A stretch of 10,000 nt of DNA, taken from assembly GCF_000003605.2 (NCBI RefSeq), contig NW_003128883.1, positions 8,753 through 18,752 on the forward strand. Reading direction: 5' to 3'. The translations under genes and the position numbers were made by a program. Shown here one piece after another: positions 6,857 to 10,000 of the stretch (position 1 is its first letter; each line of letters begins with the position of its first letter). The stretch is from Saccoglossus kowalevskii (lineage: Eukaryota > Hemichordata > Enteropneusta > Harrimaniidae). The notes under the pieces are model-generated. The model saw only the letters and a list, made by a program, of their open reading frames with translations, did no database searches and had not been told where the DNA came from.

Positions 6857-7230
6857 CAACCGGCCATTTTGTTGAGGTTTCGTGCCAATTGGATTGCGTT
6901 AATAAGTGACATTGAGAAGGCGTTTTTAAACGTGGGACTCGATCCAGGCGATAGGAAATTGACTAAGTACCTGTGTTAACTGATGTAAACAAACCAGATT
7001 CTGAATTTAATGTGGTTCAAATCCATACTGTTCGGTGATGTGTGTTCGCGACTCATTCTTAACTAACCACACATACCTACAATACCGCAATATATTCACA
7101 ACAGTCTATTTTCGTTTACAATATTATTCACGGTACTGATACGGAGGAAAACGCGGACGGAAACAAATTAATGGATTCGAGTGGTTTCAAGTTACTTGTT
7201 TGGTCGTCAAAAAGCCAACAATTTCAGAAG
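6857..7230 (+). pseudogene. BEL/Pao reverse transcriptase remnant
   Basis: A 38-codon open stretch from 6863 includes AILLRFR and ALISDIEKAFLNVGL, the Pao RT segment that holds the first catalytic Asp (DIEKAF). TAA follows at 6977. The next frame reads TDVNKPDSEFNVVQ, then LFGDVCSRLILN, the counterpart of the conserved FG-x-x-C-S-P-F segment. From 7111, FVYNIIHGTDTEE and GFKLLVWSSKS match the region around the second catalytic motif, where the family has Y/F-V-D-D/N. The Asp codon is TAC (Tyr) at 7117-7119, so the copy is catalytically dead. The residues between TEEN and LMDSSGF are shortened. Confidence 0.82.
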
Positions 7231-7344
7231 CCTAATTTTATTAGACCTACGTTAAATTGTTTATCTTGTAGACCACAAAGTTTTACTCAAGAAATTATCA
7301 CTATATCAATGTGCCTACTGGGATCCCTCAAGGGTACATTCTAG
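7063..7344 (+). pseudogene. Open frame spanning the BEL/Pao-LINE junction
   Basis: This frame stays open for 93 codons and has no early ATG. Its first half is BEL/Pao RT (YNIIHGTDTEE to WSSKSQQFQ). Its second half reads LSCRPQSFTQE, which fits the Y-L-x-x-R-x-Q segment just upstream of the conserved GxPQGS motif in non-LTR RTs. It ends with TAG at 7342-7344. It documents an in-frame chimeric junction around 7230-7250, probably by chance. Confidence 0.5.
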
Positions 7345-7620
7345 GTCTTTTAATATTTCTTATATTTAAAAATGACCTGCGACTTGAAGTTCGTCGCACA
7401 GATATTGGTATCTGAGCTTAATTGTAAACTTACTGAAGATTTTAACATGATATCTGTGTGGTGTGATAAAATGGTTTCCATCACAGACAAAACTAAAATC
7501 TATGTTGATTACAACCTCCCAGATGTTTATCTTCTTCTGATCGAGATCTCAATGTCACAATTAATGGAAAATCACTCAAGCAACCGACGTCCATCTGATT
7601 CTTGCCGCTTCAGGCAGACA
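7246..7620 (+). mobile_element. Jockey/CR1-like LINE reverse transcriptase fragment
   Basis: From 7302 one frame reads YINVPTGIPQGYILGLLIF then LIFKNDL, the hallmark GxPQGSxLGPLLFxxYxNDL block of non-LTR RTs, with Ser changed to Tyr and Pro to Leu. The next frame has KLTEDFNMISVWCDKM and ITDKTKIYV, the counterpart of the L-x-x-DL-x-x-I-x-W-x-x-x-N and KT motifs. A third frame gives LNVTINGKSLKQ (from 7548), the strand after the KTK motif, ended by TGA at 7596. The F-A-D-D catalytic segment expected between NDL and EDF is almost lost (about 17 codons remain). Both ends of the element are missing. The exact clade is not certain. Confidence 0.8.
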
Positions 7621-8130
7621 CTTTTTAGATATCTTCGTTGGTTACCATTGCATAACCTTGTCAATTTTGTTGGAAATGCGTTAGAAAATTGATGAAGACG
7701 TAGTGAATTAAAACAAATCGGTTAAGCAATTATTGACGGAACTCAACACGAAACGAGATTGTAATTGTACGACCCAATATTTATCACCAGCGCCAAACCA
7801 TTTATTCAGAATTTAAGGTAATCTAGGTGTCTCTAGGTATGAACCGCCCACTACTGAACTTTTCTTACAATGAGTTACAACGCCAAAGATTTAAAAGATA
7901 CACGCAACATTACTGTAAACCGTCAGTATTTCATGGGAACTGATCAGCAAACTGAAATTGACATTCATATCTTTGTCGGTGCTGAGATGCGCGTTTTCAA
8001 GCAGAGGAAATGCGCTTTGCGTGTGTTAGTGAGTTTACATCTCTTGATATTAAAAAAAGATATTATTCGCGTTTGTCTCCATATAACCATCTCACTTAAT
8101 GGCCGCAACTTCAATGAATAAATGAAATAG
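7621..8130. other. Possible continuation of the LINE relic, otherwise no gene
   Basis: Residues DCNCTT around 7760 could be a decayed DYC-type motif that follows the RT in jockey/CR1 elements, but this is weak. The frames at 7870-8121 (plus) and 7965-8213 (minus) have no motif. I treat the stretch as likely decayed element sequence of unknown end point. Confidence 0.3.
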
Positions 8131-9228
8131 CTGCAACAATATAACAAAGTAGCTAGCTTTCGAATGATTTTGGGTTCATTGACATGGCTAATGTTCAAGT
8201 AACAATTATACATTGTGATTTAGATGATTATGTGAGCAAAATGGGTTTAAATGCGTGGCCTTAAAATTGTATTTGATAACTACACGATAATAACCGGTAC
8301 GTATGTTGGGGGGCCGAGATCAACACAAAAAGTCAGAAATCTAAGAAAATGTAATTTGTATGCAAGAGCAGGATTGATTCGAGAGGTATTGGTGATGATG
8401 CACACGCTATCAAACTAGGGCTAATTGTGACATTTCGAAACAAAGCTGCCCTCGCGTTTATTATTCCAAACTAGACTGTGTAGAGTAGTGTTTGTGCATT
8501 GTTTCACAACACATATAAAAATGCTGAGTAATACTATAATATCAGATTACTTGAATGTGTTTAATGTTAATTTCTGTTAATATTATATACTAATTCAACT
8601 GCTGTTATTTGGTAATTGAATGTTCTATCAACCTCAATACCAAACCGTTGTTCTGATTGAAAAAAAACACACTAAGATAATTAATATATTCATCTGCACT
8701 AGTGATGTCACATTCACATATACTGTGATTTATCATACATTTTTCAACCGCTATTTTGATTTTCAAAATACTTTTTTTATTGTTTATAAATTAATGGGAA
8801 ACCACATGAATGGTAGGTACCCTGAAACAACAGTACCCCGCCATAGACACACATTACTACAATTTCTACAGCTGTGATGTGTGAGTTGACACTAATTAAT
8901 GTAGTATTTTTTTAACCAAGGTGTGCGAGCTGCACTCGAGATGAGCCACGTATTTGAAAGGAAAATGAAAGATCTATGAAGGATTAAAATCCGACGATTT
9001 GGGATAGCACTCTGGAAAAAAGTGTTAGAGAGAAAATACGTTTGTTTGCTGTAATGGTAGACCATCCAACATCACTGTAATATCCCCCTTCAAACCGGTG
9101 TCAGCTTTAGGTGTACTAATAGATAGCACGTAAGACACGTTACAACTTCATTTGCTTATTATAGAGATGAGACTTCAGGATCATACTAGAAAACAGTTTC
9201 TACCATATATGCTATGCTTTGAATAACA
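8131..9228. other. About 1.1 kb with no supported gene
   Basis: AT-rich DNA. The frame at 8620-8877 is rich in Phe, Thr, Ile and His but has no motif and no splice context. No RNA gene, transposon domain or long repeat is recognised. Confidence 0.55.
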
Positions 9229-9280
9229 TACATTTGTACATGACCCACATTGTAAATGTAGAGCCTAAGCCATATATGCT
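9203..9280. repeat. Direct repeat flanking a small hairpin
   Basis: CCATATATGCT occurs exactly at 9203-9213 and 9270-9280. Between them, TACATTTGTACA (9229-9240) pairs with TGTAAATGTA (9251-9260) with one bulge. A hairpin between short direct repeats can be the footprint of a very small insertion, but at this size it can also arise by chance in AT-rich DNA. Confidence 0.45.
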
Positions 9281-9451
9281 GACGTGTATATCCCAGATTG
9301 ACTCTTGTTAATTTACAGTCGTGTGTATGCAATTGATGTTGCCAGTAATTGATTAAGTTCGAACACAGCCACCGGTGGTTCCATTCCCGGGTATTACTTA
9401 TTTATACAGTCCGGTCTATCATTGCCTGTTTTATTACCCTGATATTTGCAG

Positions 9452-9537
9452 GCAAAGGGTCACATGGTGAACATTGCCCAAGTACAGCTTCGATTCCGTG
9501 GTTGTACTTGTTTGTTGATGTATGTGTTTGTTTTTAA
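9452..9537 (+). CDS. Weak candidate downstream exon, phase-compatible with the Ig exon
   Basis: A T-rich tract ending in TTTGCAG (AG at 9450-9451) precedes 9452. The first two bases complete a codon started in phase 1, which matches the donor at 3974/3975. Reading then gives GKGSHGEHCPSTASIPW followed by a hydrophobic tail (LYLFVDVCVCF) to TAA at 9535-9537. Alternatively a donor GTATGT at 9520 would end the exon there. Against it are the implied intron of about 5.5 kb full of transposon debris, an inverted repeat inside it (CAAGTACA 9479-9486 with 9503-9510) and no recognised domain. I record it as a possibility only. Confidence 0.15.
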
Positions 9538-10000
9538 AAGGGGTGGAATGTGGAACATTTAATAGGCAAACTGTACTATGTGTTCTTGTTGTGAAAGGGT
9601 GTCTGGTTCCGTCACCAACTAACCAAGGAGATTTGAAGGATGTTGATGCTTAAGCTATAGCAGGTCTATGTAATGTCAAGGTTTATAGTTGTAGAAAGAA
9701 AGGCTCTTGCAATATATAATAAGTATTATTGTCGAACATGATATTACTGCTGATTAAACATAACCTATTATAGAACATTATTGACATAGCAACATTATAA
9801 ATAATGAAATTATGTTATATAACGGTCAATGTCATCATATAAATTAAGATTTTGTTACTAGTGTTTCACAGACTACGTCAAAACAGTATATTGATAGTTG
9901 ATGTTATTATTTCTTGCTTATTACTGTGAAGTGTACATTACCCTATAAACATGTATTTAGACTTAGAAAGAATGTGTGTGCACGATCCTTACGCCCATAC
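9538..10000. other. Right end, no gene seen
   Basis: AT-rich sequence without open frames of note, motifs or repeats that I recognise. If the Ig gene continues to the right, this would be intron. Confidence 0.5.

Larger units (their letters stand above)
5490..7230 (+). mobile_element. BEL/Pao LTR-retrotransposon gag-pol relic
   Basis: Frame-by-frame reading shows the modules of a BEL/Pao polyprotein in the correct order and on one strand: DUF1759-type gag, zinc knuckle, retropepsin, the pre-RT linker (NNFWELEVIEI), then RT pieces ending at GFKLLVWSSKS. The modules are spread over all three frames with several in-frame stops (for example 5645, 5780, 5907, 6301, 6977, 7036), so the copy is dead. 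The total of about 1.74 kb is shorter than the corresponding part of an intact element, which implies internal deletions, mainly between protease and RT. RNase H, integrase and both LTRs are not found. The right end is cut by a LINE fragment at about 7230-7250. The assignment rests on motifs recognised by eye. Confidence 0.85.

Noticed and set aside
7372-7692. 106-codon open frame read as a separate gene
   Set aside because: Only part of it (KLTEDF...WCDKM...KTK) matches a non-LTR RT, and the flanking RT motifs lie in other frames, so it is a piece of a broken LINE and not a gene of its own.
8620-8877. 85-codon plus-strand frame
   Set aside because: Composition follows AT richness, with no motif, repeat or splice support.
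9370-9395. Second B-box-like stretch (GGTTCCATTCC) near a 10-bp palindrome
   Set aside because: The purine expected in the loop is C, and no tRNA fold or A box is present.
1-10000. CRISPR array, bacterial operon or phage-like module
   Set aside because: No regularly spaced repeats, no compact gene packing or ribosome-binding sites, and clear eukaryotic splice structure.

Overview
The window looks like AT-rich nuclear DNA of an invertebrate animal. The evidence is a spliced immunoglobulin (Ig) domain gene with phase-1 exon boundaries, a decayed BEL/Pao retrotransposon (a lineage known from animals) and a jockey/CR1-like LINE fragment. Long stretches hold no coding signal. A mollusc, perhaps a bivalve, is my best guess, but nothing here proves the phylum. 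There is no operon structure, CRISPR array, rRNA or tRNA.

Layout. Bases 1-2960 appear non-coding. They hold a short CAA microsatellite, two simple hairpins (488-587, 761-804), a striking 38-base near-perfect palindrome (1232-1269) and a GC-rich island (1634-1734) built of nested inverted and direct repeats with CCAAT-type boxes. Bases 2961-3982 hold the one convincing gene: a small signal-peptide exon at 3251-3290, a 348-base GT-AG intron, and a V-type Ig exon at 3639-3982. Joined, these encode a 127-residue secreted protein with a stop two codons past a possible donor site and AATAAA 24 bases later. Alternatively the exon is spliced at 3974 to a further exon outside the window or near its right end.

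Bases 4482-5193 are a diverged duplicate of the 5' part of that gene (2961-3448). It keeps a recognisable copy of the signal-peptide start but has lost the splice donor and the Ig exon, so it is a relic of local Ig-gene duplication.

Bases about 5490-7230 are a BEL/Pao gag-pol relic in correct order: DUF1759 gag, zinc knuckle, aspartic protease, pre-RT linker, reverse transcriptase (RT). It is cut by many frameshifts and stops, and two catalytic positions are changed. At about 7230-7250 it runs straight into a 5'- and 3'-truncated non-LTR RT fragment on the same strand (about 7246-7620), giving a composite of two element classes. From about 7700 to the end I see no supported gene, only small inverted and direct repeats and one weak candidate exon (9452-9537).

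Overall the locus reads as one live-looking Ig gene, its dead neighbour copy, and a downstream graveyard of transposons.
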